A stretch of 64,000 nt of DNA, from positions 51,987,037 through 52,051,036 of the forward strand of contig NC_057825.1 of the NCBI RefSeq assembly GCF_910594005.1, read 5' to 3'. This DNA is from Cervus elaphus (Eukaryota > Chordata > Mammalia > Artiodactyla > Cervidae). Under the pieces are notes generated by a model. It was not told the origin of the DNA and did no database searches. It saw only the letters and a program-made list of their open reading frames with translations. Positions 45,429 to 57,308 of the stretch are shown one piece after another (position 1 is the stretch's first letter; each line of letters starts with the position of its first letter). The position numbers and the translations under genes were made by a program.

Positions 45429-46435
45429 AGAAGAGAAACAAAAAAAGGAGACAATTTCAAAAAATCCAGTGAAACCAGACAAGAAGTCTTTAGAAAGAAT
45501 TCTTAGAGAATGTTTTAAATAGCTCTGTGCCTGCTTTCCAATGAGAGTAAGGATAGGCTATGTGATTTTGCTTGTTGCCTTATGCCCTCATGCCTTTCCA
45601 TCAAGTCTTAAGTTCGTGTTTTATCACTCTTAATGTAACCAAGTTACCATTGCAAAACATTTTACATAATCAGAATCCAGAGACATTAGAGTTTTGGAAG
45701 CCATAGGGAGATCAGACAACTGTGATTAAGGAAAATATCATTTTACCAGTAGTAATAGGGGGAATCATATGTAGTCTACTTTGGCTTATTCAAAATTAAT
45801 ACTGATTTCTGTGAAATACTGAACTGCAGACTATTTCATATAAATGTAATATCTTTATTACTCAGTAAAATTACTTCCATAAGACAGTAAATTAAATGAT
45901 TCACTCAGTGAAATAGTCATTCATGTGTTTAAGAGAATGTATTGTTTCCTGTTACTTAAAACATTGTTCTGATACTTCTGATGAGACTAAGAGGAATAGC
46001 TTTCTTTGCTCAAATAACATCTGATGCTTTTTGCAAACTGGTGGTACAATGAAACTAAATACTGATGAATCATGGAAACTCTTGAGAAGGTCCGTCACTA
46101 GGAGAAACTCAAAAACACCATAAAGACAAAATGACAAGTGTTTGTCATAGGCCAGTTTAATTGATTTGATAATCATCTGTTTGTTTAAGAACAAATGTTC
46201 TACTACTCAACTCTGCAAAGAAGCCTAGAATTTAAAACGAAGGAACTCTTTACAATGGATTGTCAGTCTCTAGGATTTAGGGGAGGGAGAAGCCACTGAA
46301 TCTGTTTCGTCCCACCAGTTCCCGGGGTCTAAATCCAAGGTTGATTCCTTTTTTCTTTCATTAAGTAAGACTACATGTTAACTAAGCCATCAAACACAGC
46401 TTGATCTGGGGGGAGTTTAGATCCAATCTACACTC
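45429..46435. other. Unique interval
   Basis: No repeat or gene recognised over about 1 kb. Confidence 0.5.
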
Positions 46436-47452
46436 AAATTTGGAAAACTCAGCAGTGGCCACAGGACTGGAAAAGGTCAGGTTTCATTCCAATTCCAAAG
46501 AAAGGCAGTGCCAAAGAATGCTCAAACTACTGCACAATTGCACTCATCTCACAGGCTAGTGAAGTAATGCTTGAAATTCTCCAAGCCAGGCTTCAGCAAT
46601 ATGTGAACCATGAACATCCAGATGTTGAAGCTGGTTTTAGAAAAGGCAGAGGAACCAGAAATCATATTGCCAACATCTGCTGGATCATTGGAAAAACAAG
46701 AGAGCTCCAGAAAAACATCAATTTCTGCTTTATTGACTATGCCAAAGCTTTGACTGTGTGGATCACAATAAATTGTGAAAAATTCTGAAAGAGATGGGAA
46801 TACCAGACCACCTGACCTGCCTCTTGAGAAACCTGTATGTAGGTCAGGAAGCAACAGTTAGAACTGGACATGGAACAACAGATTGGTTCCAAATAGGAAA
46901 AGGAGTACGTCAAGGCTGTATATTGTCACCTTGCTTATTTAACTTATATGCAGAGTACATCATGAGAAATGCTGGGCTGGAGGAAGCACAAGCTGTAATC
47001 AAGATTACTGGGAGAAATATTAATAACCTCAGATATGCAGATGACACCACCCTTATGGCAGAAAGTAAGAAGAACTAAAAAGCCTCTTGATGAAAGTGAA
47101 AGAGGAGAGTGAAAAAGTTGGCTTAAAGCTCAACATTCAGAAAACTAGAATCATGGCATCCAGTCCCATCACTTCATGGTAAATCAATGGGAAAACAGTG
47201 CAAACAGTGGCTGACTTTATTTTGGGGGGGCTCCAAAATCACTGTAGATGGTGAGTGCAGCCATGAAATTAAAAGACGCTTACTTCTTGGAAGGAAAGTT
47301 GTGACCAACCTAGACAGCATACTAAAAAGCAGAGACATTATTTTGCCAGCAAAGGTCCATTTAGTCAAGGCTATGGTTTTTCCAGTGGTTGTGTATGGAT
47401 GTGAGAGTTGGACTGTGAAAAAAGTTGGGTGTTGAAGAATTGATGCTTTTGA
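46436..47452 (+). mobile_element. BovB RT fragment, both ends truncated
   Basis: Sense RT from the aaatttggaaaactcagcag block to gatgcttttgag. The catalytic box is intact (RYADDTTLMAES, about 47030-47065). A one-base deletion in motif A (46750 region) shifts the frame between two long frames (46567-46788 and 46794-47078). Unusually, the 3' end is missing: the element stops where LTR-like sequence begins, so a later event removed the BovB terminus. Confidence 0.9.
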
Positions 47453-47712
47453 GTGTTTGACCAAGACAGACAGACATGTTCTCTCAAGACAGAGGCAGAA
47501 ATGTTCTCTCAAGACATATGCTAAGTTTTCATTATGGCAATGGTCCAGGGGTTATGCAATAATGGTCTTGGAAAAGAAAAGAGACCTAAAGGGTGGTTAG
47601 TTCTTAAGACAGTAAATGTGCCCCCTCTCTGGGAGAAACAATTGATATATAAAAACCACTACAATAATGTAAAGTAATTAGCCTCCAATTAATAAAAATA
47701 AATGAAAAAAAT
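47453..47712 (+). mobile_element. LTR-like U3 joined to an L1 3' end
   Basis: 47453-47665 starts TGTTTGACC, contains a direct repeat of atgttctctcaagaca, and reaches a TATATAAAA-type box (47647-47656), so it looks like the U3 of an ERV LTR. It is followed at once by the last 45 bp of a bovine L1 (aatgtaaagtaattagcctc, caattaataaaaataaatg, A-rich). Same orientation, so possibly one chimeric retrotranscript. Confidence 0.5.
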
Positions 47713-47912
47713 GATACAAATTTAATTAATCTGGAGATATGATAAAAGTGCATCTAAAAACTAAACACTTCTTGGAGGTAAAGCATTGAGACCTTGAACA
47801 ATATTCTCCAATATCTAAATGCATCTTGATATTCCTCAGAAATAACCAGGGACACTGAACAATGATCTGTCATAAGAAGGACCCTTTGATAAAGGGTATG
47901 AATCAGTAAGAG

Positions 47913-48120
47913 ATCCCTTGGTAACTAAGATGGTAAACAATCTGCCTGCAAGGCAGGAGACCCAGGTTCAATCCGTGGGTCAGGAAGACCTCCTGGAGAA
48001 GAGAATGGCTATCCACTCCAGTATTCTTGTTTGGAGAAATCCAATGGATAAAGGAGCCTGGTGTGCTATAGCCCATGGGGTCACAAAGAGTTGGACACAA
48101 CTGTGCAACTAACAGGCACA
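47913..48120 (+). mobile_element. Bov-tA SINE
   Basis: Sense: agatcccttggtaactaaga head, ggttcaatccgtgggtcagg, actccagtattcttgtttgg, ttggacacaactgtgcaact and a short CA-rich tail. Confidence 0.9.
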
Positions 48121-49835
48121 CACATATGCATCAGTGAACTTACCTTCACTTAAAAAAGAGGAACAGCAATATTAATTTGTGGTTTGTCAGATGGAATATA
48201 ACTGACCTTGACCCAGATCATTTTCTTGAGGAATTGGCCAAGTAAGCAAAGCTAATGTGCTATGATAATGGACTCCTGACATATTCTGATGTAGAGTAAA
48301 ATTCAGTCTGGTTTTCATTGTGTGGGTGGCAAGAAGCAAGTATATCCACATCTTTCTACAATAGTATGTTCCTTGGCAGAATATATTTAGAGGCTAAAGT
48401 AGTTCTAAGGCAAGAGATTTTGGACTCCCAGCAAATCAGGCAGGTGCATATTTTCATATTGTTTGTTGAGAAACCCCTAGATATTTGTTTGTCATATCTG
48501 ACTACAAATCATCACAATCTTATATATAAAGTGGTGTGGTTGTGCAAAATTTGCTTGAATTAAATAGAATTTGATTAAAGTTATTAGAGACTTTTTGTAT
48601 AATATAAACTTTCTGATATGATACACTATATATTACACTGTTCTCTATCATTTCCATCACCTCAGGCAATTACCACTCCTGTATTCTAACCACATCACCT
48701 ATTAGGGATGATTCTCAGAAGATTTGATATTAGCTACTGCTATCATGTTAAAGAGATTTGGGTTTCCATATAAACCTCTATTTTGAACTGAAGGTCAGCC
48801 ATTTCTTATTTTAAAGTAAAATAAAAGGAAACATGTATTTATTCTATAAGATATTTACATTTAAGGAGTTGTGTGAAAATCATTTTATTTGTTTATTTAT
48901 TTTTGTTGTCTGTGGTATGCAGTACATTTTTATTCTTGAAAGCTTTTGAGACTGTGTGGAGAAGACGGGTGGCAAAAATCTAGCAAAAATGTAGTTGGTG
49001 CTGTTATATGGTGCTAAATATTCAGATAATATTTATTGAACTTCTAAAAGGATTTAGTGCCTTAGTCACCGAGGAAATTAAATTAGAACAAAAACATGAA
49101 ACATTTCAGGACAATCACTTTTAAATTGATAGAAAACTAATAATACTTCACTTTAGAATGATTGATTGTACCCTAGAAATTACAGATATTAGGTAGTCAC
49201 ACCTTCTTTGTGTTATATACCTTTCATATATTTTGTAAATCAGCTAAGACTCTTTAAAATATTGTATAGACAACTGAACGATATTCATGTTATCTACTAC
49301 AATATTGTCTCTTTAAATGTACAAAGGCCATTGATGTTTCTATGACTTTACCATATTTTTCCTATGAAGGTATATATTCATGGTAAAGTTATATACATGT
49401 TTGAAGGCCTGGTTCATCTGATTATCACCTCCTTTCATTTATTAATGCATACCATTCACCGAAGAAAGGGAAATTTTTCATGAACATATATATATATATA
49501 TCTTCATGTCACCTCAAGCGTAATTCTTGCAGAAAACTCTAATGTGGAGGAATTATACCTTGGCAACATACATTTGCTTTGCATTCTGCTTTTTCCAGAA
49601 CAACCCAAGCATAGACCTATTGTCTGATATAATTATCAATAACACATATTTCACTTAAAAATCATTTGAACATCCAATTATATCATGTGTTCCTATGAAA
49701 TTAATGTCAGTTGCTTTTGTCTCCAAGATTTAATAATTTGTTGTTTTTTAATTGAATTAAATTTAAAGTATTTCCAAGGAAATGCACATTTTAACAGTGT
49801 CAAGCTAGTCATTTCAGGAGAGATCAGGTTCATTT
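48121..49835. other. Unique AT-rich interval
   Basis: About 1.7 kb with no recognised repeat or gene apart from a short (TA)n at about 49487-49501. Confidence 0.5.
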
Positions 49836-49884
49836 AAGATGGTTTGAAAAAAAAAAAAGAAAAAAAAAAAAAAAAGATGGTTTG
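49836..49884 (+). mobile_element. Poly(A)-only insertion with 11-bp TSD
   Basis: AAGATGGTTTG at 49836-49846 and 49874-49884 flank a 27-base A tract with a single G (49847-49873). Nothing but the tail is inserted. A second direct repeat, gctagtcatttca, lies outside it (49804-49816 and 49896-49908). Confidence 0.8.
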
Positions 49885-49908
49885 GCTATAGAAACGCTAG
49901 TCATTTCA

Positions 49909-50391
49909 AATTAACTCTTCCACTGAACATAAATATAAAACTAAAAGAAACATGTGCAAAATATGTTTTAAATTATCTGAGAGCTCTAAATGAAGTGGAG
50001 AATTACAGGAGCAAGAAACCAAATAACTCTAGAAGCCCAGAGCTCTGAACTTAGTAACAGGATCAGTTTTTCTTTTTAGTACCCACATGGTCCCCTAAAC
50101 AAGAGAAACTGATGCATAAGTTTCAGAAATGGATACGAATTTATAACATATTCATAGAACTGAGAGGGCAAATTTGAAGTTTAGGGTTTGCCACAGATAA
50201 GCATGGCTGGTAAACAATCCATCAATCCAGGTTAGATTCAGAAGGCAACTTCCTCTATGTAATGATACACTGAAAATAGATCAGAACTCCACTGAACAGG
50301 CTGAAAATGACACTCACAGATATTGAATCCTAGCTTTACTTAAATACCTAATTGGGTTAGGGAAATTAAGATTATTAATATTGCCAATTTA
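49909..50391. other. Unique interval
   Basis: No repeat or gene recognised. Confidence 0.5.
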
Positions 50392-50575
50392 GACTGGTAA
50401 AGAATCCGCCTGCAGCACGGGAGACCTGGGTTCGATCCCTCAGTTGAGAAGATCTGCTGGAAAAGGGAAAGGCTACCCATTCCAGTAGTCTGGCCTGGGG
50501 AATTCCATGGGCTGTATAGTCCATGGGGTCTCAAAGAATCGGACACGACTGAGCGACTTTAACTTTCACTTTCTC
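50392..50575 (+). mobile_element. Bov-tA SINE
   Basis: Sense, lacking the first few head bases: actggtaaagaatccgcctg, gggttcgatccctcagttga, gcctggggaattccatgggc, cggacacgactgagcgactt. Confidence 0.9.
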
Positions 50576-50656
50576 CTCTAGTTTTTTGTATGCATCATAT
50601 CTAAACTTGATAATTTCTCTTTGTTTCCAACGATTAAAAAATGTCTTACACTCTGT

Positions 50657-50868
50657 GTTGTGTGTGTGTTTAGTCATTAAGTCATGTCCGACTCTGAGAC
50701 CCCATGGGCTGTAGCCAGGCATGCTCCTATGTCCATGGAACTTTTCAGGGAAGAATACTGGACTGGGTTGCCATTTCCTTCTCTTGGGGATATTCCTGAC
50801 CCAGGAATCTAACCCATGTCTCCAGCATTAGCAGGCAGATCCTTTACCACTGAGATACCTGGGAAGCC
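50657..50868 (-). mobile_element. Bov-tA SINE
   Basis: Antisense and complete. tcttacactct (50644-50654) and ccttacaatct just after the head suggest an imperfect TSD. Paired head-out with the sense SINE at 50392-50575. Confidence 0.9.
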
Positions 50869-52871
50869 CCTTACAATCTCTAAGAGGTAATAAACTCATT
50901 CTTAGAATGAAAAACACAAATTTAAACAGTGTCTTTTCTTGCCTCTCTTAGTTTTGTCATTTGCAAATGACATCATTGAAAATGTAGAATTTCTATATTT
51001 AAGAATAAGAAATTAATATTCCTGAGGAATACAAGATAATGGAAGCAGAACACCCTTGATACCAAATTGAACTTTATTTATGATAATATAAGGGCTGGGA
51101 TGAAAACTAGGCATCTGTGCACTTGGTGAAATGTAGTATTTCCTAGAGTCTTGTTCACAGTTTTATTTATTGAAGCAATACATATTTACTGGGTATCTGT
51201 ATGTTGCTGGAACAGTCGGACACGACTCAGTGACTAAACAACAACACACTGCTGCATCCTGTTCTTCATAGAAGGGATACAGAGTTTTTGTTTGTTTGTT
51301 TGTTTTAAACCTAACCTCATCGAGCTTATATTCTAATATGTGAGTATAATAAGCAAAGAAGAAAGAAATTTTGTATAAGAATGTGACAGGTATTTAAGTA
51401 TAATAAAGTAGTCTAATAAGTGTAGAATGATCCTGGGAAAAAGGAATGTGATTCATGAAGTACTAAAGAAAGCTTTTAGTATGATGCATTTGAGAAAGAT
51501 TTGAAGGGAGTGAAAGGGTAAACCATGTAGGTCCATGGGGGACTGCATTTATTATAAACCAATGGAAAAATGACTGAGAAAATCATAAAGTGGAGAGACA
51601 CTTGTTTGTATGAATAATAGCAGGTCAGGAGTGAAATAAGACATGGAGAGGTAGATTATTTGCAAATCTGAAGATAGAAACAACATAATTTACTAATGAA
51701 CTGGTCTTAGGACTTGAAAGTTATCAGGATAACTACAACACTTTTTGTGCAAATGGGAAAACAGCTATGTCATTTAATTAAGTGTAGAAGTCTGCTTATG
51801 AGCCACTATTATTTTGGGGAATCGGTGTTGGTGGAAAGAAAGAGTGTGTCTTGAACGGTGCATTAAATCATAATAAGCATTCAAGTTGAGATAGCAAGGG
51901 GGCAGGTAGATACATATGAGTCTAGAATTCAGAAGAGAGACACAGTTTAAAAAGATAATTTAGGGAGCCAGCCTTTCAACAGGTCCAAAATCAATAGAAT
52001 GTGTAAAAAAAAAAAAAAAATGACCATAGATAGAGAAAATGAAGTCTAGGACTCACATGTAGCCCTTCACTTGCTGGTAAGGCACTCTGAATGGATGATA
52101 AGACACTGAGGGAGAATCTCTTTCTGTACATTTCCTAGCTCCTAAAGATCATCTGCCTTCCTTTCTCATGGTCCCCGTCCATCTTCAGACCAGCAATGGT
52201 CAGTTAAATCTTCCTCACTTTGTATTATTCTAGCACTGACACTTTTTTTGCCTCTTGTTTCCACTTTTAAGTACCCTTGTGATTTCACTGGGTCCCCTTA
52301 GATAATCTAGTGGAATTTTAAATCATCTGATTAGTAAACTTAATTCCCCTTTTCTATGTAGCATGAAAACTTAACAGGTTCTGGGGATTAGGATATGGAA
52401 ACCTTTAGGGGTTTCCTTATTCTGTCCACAATAAAAGGGAATTAATGTAAAGCTAAGTATTGATGATAGGCAACATGAAGGCCATTGATGATCTTATCAA
52501 GCAATATCTCTGCAGAGCAGTTTGTGTAAAATCTAATTGGAATGCATTTAGGAGAGAAGGGGAAGATGAAATTTAGATTAAAAAGCTAAAGATAGCTCTT
52601 TTGAAGAGTTTGCTAAAGGAGAACAGGAGATGAGTTCAGGATAAAGTGTTCTTGAGAGGAGAGGTGAACTGATAGAATATAAACTGATAAAAGAGCAGAA
52701 ATGTAAGATGTAGGGAAAAAAACAAAATTATAGGAGTATAATTATTGAGTAGGTGATTCATAATGGAATCTAGTGAAACATAATATAATTGAATTGAACA
52801 GGAGCTTCATCCACAGTGAAAGAAAGGATGGTAGAATACAAAGTTAAGGTTTCAGGTTGGTCAGTCTAGAA
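50869..52871. other. Mostly unique interval with small inserts
   Basis: No gene. It includes a 32-bp SINE/BovB tail stub at 51216-51247, a (GTTT)n run at about 51290-51304 and a 17-base A run at about 52004-52020. The sequence 51360-52600 is purine-leaning and may be decayed old repeat. Confidence 0.4.
51216..51247 (+). mobile_element. 32-bp SINE/BovB 3' tail stub
   Basis: gtcggacacgactcagtgac then taaacaacaac, the last bases of the Bov-tA/BovB shared 3' end and nothing upstream of them. Confidence 0.75.
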
Positions 52872-53085
52872 TGAATGAATGTTTAGTCACTCAGTTGTGT
52901 CTGATTCTTTGTGACCCCATGGACTGTAGCCCTCCAGACTTCTCTGCCTTATGGGATTTTCCAGGCAGGAATACTGAAGTGGGTTGCCATTTCCACCTCC
53001 AGGGGATCTTCCTGACCCAGGGACCTAATCTGTATCTCCTGCATAGAAGGCAGATTCCTTAGCCTCTGAGCAATCAGGGAAGTCC
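52872..53085 (-). mobile_element. Bov-tA SINE
   Basis: Antisense: gtttagtcactcagttgtgt, ccatggactgtagccctcca, aatactgaagtgggttgcca, and the aatcagggaagtccc head. Confidence 0.92.
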
Positions 53086-55384
53086 CAGCCCAGTGGGGAT
53101 GATGTTAATATGTTCTTGTATAGTGTTTATTTTCCAGGGATATCAGAAATTAAATAATCAGCATAAAACAAGGAAGAGAGAGAATTTTTTAACATTTAAG
53201 AAGAAAGACAAAGTTGTAAAATAATCACCTTGTATGGTACTTCAAAATATTTTCAAGTCATGGTACACTTGGAAAATATTTGTGCAAAACACTGGAAGAC
53301 ATGTAAGTGTGCTCATAGCTGAAGGTGTCTGGGAGTAATTGCAGGGTAACTAGGATCTATAAGTCAGCCCAGACATCTAACTGTTCTATGAACAGTGGAA
53401 CAATAGTTTGCAAATTTGTAACATATCTGAGGTATTTCAGTGTATGTTAGCACAGTGATTGGGGAATGAGTATGGAATGAAACACACTAGGGAAAGGGTT
53501 AAAAATGATGAACAACTCCTTTAAAGTTATTTTTCCTTCACTTAGGTGAGACTATAGCATACCTGTGTGGTTTTCTACAGCCACGTCTAGATGCATGGCA
53601 AGAAAGAACGTAGACAAAGTCAATATGAAGTAAAATTGATTTTTTTCTCCCAAATGGAGAGAAAGCTACCAAAACCAGCATATAGGCAAAGGAGAGACTG
53701 TAGTGAAAGACCATGGGAAGAAAAATAAAGGTGTGAGGGGAAATGAGGGAGATGGCATAGATAGTGGGATCAATGTAATGGTATCACAGTTCCGTCAAAG
53801 GATGTAATTTGTAAGAGATACAAGTCAGAATGGAGAATGATTACAGCAAGATTCTTACATAACTGCAGTTACTGGCAGTGGTCAAACTTTAGGATATGAC
53901 TATAAAAATAGTGGCTGATGTAAAGAAATTGAAAAGATAATTGGAAGAGAGGAGACGATGCCAAGATATCAGAGTATCAAGATTTATAACAAGAGAAGGT
54001 GAGAAAAAAGGGCCAGGAGCTAAGATTTTCAATCATAGACTCCAAGTATGTTTCTGAGCCCCTGTCTTCATGTGCTGGCTGAGTGCTCATTCTGCTTTGA
54101 AGGACCAAGCAAAACTGTGCAGTAGTTATCTTCCTAAATTTAACATACATTTCCTAGAAAATCCAGCTCTTCTGCCTTAATATACTTGTTTTTGGATCCA
54201 TAATTACAAGCACCAACTGGAGCTTTGATGTCGCCAGATATCGGTCTTTATTTCCCCACTTTGCTGTTTGGCTGGTTCTTCCTCTTTCTTCTCTTTCAAA
54301 TACAAATTACTCTCTAGTCCTTCCACACTCCAGATAAAGCTCCCTCTCTAATTTTGTGAAAACTTTGAAGCAATCAGAAGAGAAATCTCATAGACTACAA
54401 CTAGCATACATACAAACCTACCATATTTTGAACTCACATGCACCATATTTCTACTAATTTAGCTGAACTTAGCAGCTTTTATAAAAATCAATTTCACCAA
54501 GAGTATTCTAGGTCTTATTCTTTTTTTCCTACTTAAAACATTACTATAGCATCATCATTTTTCCCTCATTAGTGGATCATCCCAGAACTAACAAGAAATT
54601 CAGTAAGAATGGTTCCTGATAGCACTTATTTTTCTAATAGTTAGTGAGATATCTTATCACATACTTTTACATCTAATCAATTTAAAGTAGTTATCTATAT
54701 GGACTTTCTATCAATTCCTTTTTTCCCATCTCATCTTCCTCACTCTGTTTTATTATATTGTACTATATATAGCATGATATTCACAATTTACATGAAAATA
54801 TATATTTTAAGTTGATAGCTTGATGAGCTTTAACATATATGTATGTATATTCAAGCAACTCAGAACTCTGTGAATATATAATATTTCCAGCACTCTAGAA
54901 ATTTTCCTAATGTCCATTTCCAGTCAATTTCCCCAAATCCCTGTAAGGCAACTATAACAGTACTGGATTGGCAAATATTCTTATTGATATTATGGTAACA
55001 GTGGGAGAAAGATTAAGAATATTTATTGGGACAAGACCATGGATATATTTAAACTCTATTAGTATTTTTCATTAAATTGTCTATGTAGGGATATATTTTA
55101 TCCTGTTTTATCAAGTAAAGAACCTTTTTGAAATTTCCTTCAATAAGCTAAATTAAACCTTTTAGTATGCCCATTTACTTAAATATAACTCTGCACAAAG
55201 ATTTTGGTTCTTATCATTAAGCCTGTCTGCTATAAGTGGTATTGTGCTGCTTGGAAATCTTGAGTCTGAAAATTGTGTATCATTCCCTGAAAATATGAAT
55301 AAGTAACTCATGATCTTACTGCGAGTCATTGATTTCACTTTTGGAATGTCATTGGGCCAAAGTCCCAAATACATTCTCCCTCTA
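53086..55384. other. Long unique interval, about 2.3 kb
   Basis: No recognised repeat and no coding frame of note. Confidence 0.5.
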
Positions 55385-55433
55385 TGTGTGTGCATGTGTG
55401 TGTGTGTGTGTGCGTGTGTGCACATGTGTGTGC
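55385..55433 (+). repeat. (GT)n microsatellite at a SINE tail
   Basis: About 50 bp of gtgtgtgt with gc interruptions, abutting the tail side of the antisense SINE. It probably grew from the SINE's CA-rich tail. Confidence 0.9.
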
Positions 55434-55640
55434 TCTATGTTGTTTCAATCATGTCCAACTGTTTGTGACACTATGGACTGTAGTCCACCAAGATCCTCTG
55501 TAGGATTCTTCAGTCAAGAATATTGGAATTGGTTGCCATTGTCTCCTCCAGGGAATTTTCCAGACACAGGGATTGAGCCGGTGTCTCCTGTGGCTCATGC
55601 CTTGCAGGTAGGTTCTTTGCCACTTGACCACCACTATAGG
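55434..55640 (-). mobile_element. Bov-tA SINE
   Basis: Antisense: gtttcaatcatgtccaactg, aatattggaattggttgcca, gcctttgccacttgacc-like head. Moderately diverged. Confidence 0.88.
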
Positions 55641-56208
55641 CTCCAGTTATTCACATTTCTAACCTTTGAATAGCTATTACCTTTGGAAAGGCCTCTCCTT
55701 TCATGTCTAAACCCTATACCAAAATTCCCAGCTTACCTTTTAATGTTTACTTTGATGCTTACTGAGATTAACATTTATTTATTAGTTTGTAGTTCTTGCT
55801 TACCCCACTCAGCACATATCTTCTGAATAATATTAAGTGAAATTCCATATCTTAGCTATAATTTTCAAAATTGATTTATTTCATATATGCATCTATGTTT
55901 TAATCATTATTTTACGTGATTACTGATAGAAATCTTTTCTTACATTGTCTCTTTCATCTATACAAATATTTTAAATTTTAAAATCTGCCTATCTCTTAAA
56001 TGTCTATTTAAGTGTAAGCAAGGCTGACTGGAATCTGAACTCAATTGCTAAGTCAATTTCTGCCTCTACCCTTAACCAAGCAGCCTTGAGTTTCTTGACT
56101 TTTGTATCCATAGAAATTCTAGTCCTGCTTGCTTATTGTCATAATTGCTTGTAGTTTTATTACAGTACTTTAGATTATCCCTGAATTAGTTTCTATTCTA
56201 TTTTGGTT
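55641..56208. other. Unique AT-rich interval
   Basis: No repeat or gene recognised. Confidence 0.5.
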
Positions 56209-56424
56209 GTTTTCTTTTCTTTCTTTTTTTTTTTTTTTATTAGTTGGAGGCTAATTACTTCACAACATTTCAGTGGGTTTTGTCATACATTGATATGAAT
56301 CAGCCATAGATTTACACGTATTCCCCATCCCGATCCCCCCTCCCACCTCCCTCTCCACCCGATTCCTCTGGGTCTTCCCAGTGCACCAGGCCCGAGCACT
56401 TGTCTCATGCATCCCACCTTGGAC
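56209..56424 (-). mobile_element. L1 (bovine) 3' UTR tail
   Basis: Antisense: T-rich run (56209-56240), attagttggaggctaattac, cagccatagatttacacgta, caggcccgagcacttgtctc. Very similar to the tails at 41271-41486 and 2978-3180. Confidence 0.92.
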
Positions 56425-56439
56425 TTTCATGTATCAGAT

Positions 56440-56800
56440 TGTTCAATTATTTACTTAATTTACTTTTTAACTGGAGGAAATTTCTTTACAATGTTGTAGT
56501 GGTTTCTGCCATGAGTGCTTGTGTCCTCAGTCTCTAAGTCATGTCCATCTCTTTGTGACTTTATGGACTGTAGCCTGCTAGGCTCCCCTGTTCATAGGTT
56601 TCCCAGGCAAGAATACCAGAGTGGGTTGCATTTCCTTCTCCAGGGGATCTTCCTGATCCCTGGGATCAAACCTACATCTCCTGCATTGGCAGGCAGATTC
56701 TTTACCTCTGAGCCACAAGGGAAACCCCACAAATACAAATCAGCCATAATTATAAACATATCATCTCCCTCTTGAACCTCCCTCCCCTCCCCATGTACCA
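56440..56800 (-). mobile_element. Older L1 3' UTR split by a SINE
   Basis: Antisense pieces 56440-56514 (ttctttacaatgttgtagtg) and 56739-56800 (cagccataattataaacata, cctccctcccctcccca). Confidence 0.82.
56515..56738 (-). mobile_element. Bov-tA SINE nested in L1
   Basis: Antisense and complete, from tgcttgtgtcctcagtctct to ctctgagccacaagggaaac. Confidence 0.9.
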
Positions 56801-57245
56801 GACTAAGTTTAATAAATGTTATTTGGGTGGTGGTGACTCCTTAGTACACAAATCTTGAATAATATAGACAGTTGTATAGTCGCACGTCCTGACACATTGT
56901 AAAATTCTTCTGGAGATGAGAGAAAATATGCATTGTCATCACATTATTTTTCATTATTCAGTGTCTCTTGACTCCTCCCAAGCTACTAAATGTGAATTCT
57001 CTCACTGTCTTTTACACACTCTATGTGTCTGTCTTTACCTGATTCTCCATATCAAGTCATGAATTTAAGTTTGACATCATTTATTTTTACCTCCCACTCA
57101 CCTTGCAACACACACTCCAGTCAATTCTGGACTCTGTCTATCTGGGTTAGTATTCTGGGTCTGTCTCTAGCTTTGTGTTCTCTGGAAACTTATTTAACAT
57201 TGTCTTGCTCTATCCTCCTTTTGTGTATATCATGTTACTGACCTC
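56801..57245. other. Unique interval
   Basis: No repeat or gene recognised. The 72-codon frame at 57023-57241 has no known features. Confidence 0.45.
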
Positions 57246-57308
57246 ATAACAAATACAACATTGTAAAACAATTTTCCTCCAATTAAAAAATAAATTTAAA
57301 AAAATGCA
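57246..57308 (+). mobile_element. L1 3' end, about 60 bp
   Basis: ataacaaatacaacattgta, aaacaattttcctccaatta, then an A-rich tail. It is an extremely 5'-truncated L1 insertion. Confidence 0.75.

Noticed and set aside
55162..55425. HTHTHMHTH N-terminal frame
   Set aside because: Starts in a (GT)n microsatellite read on the other strand.
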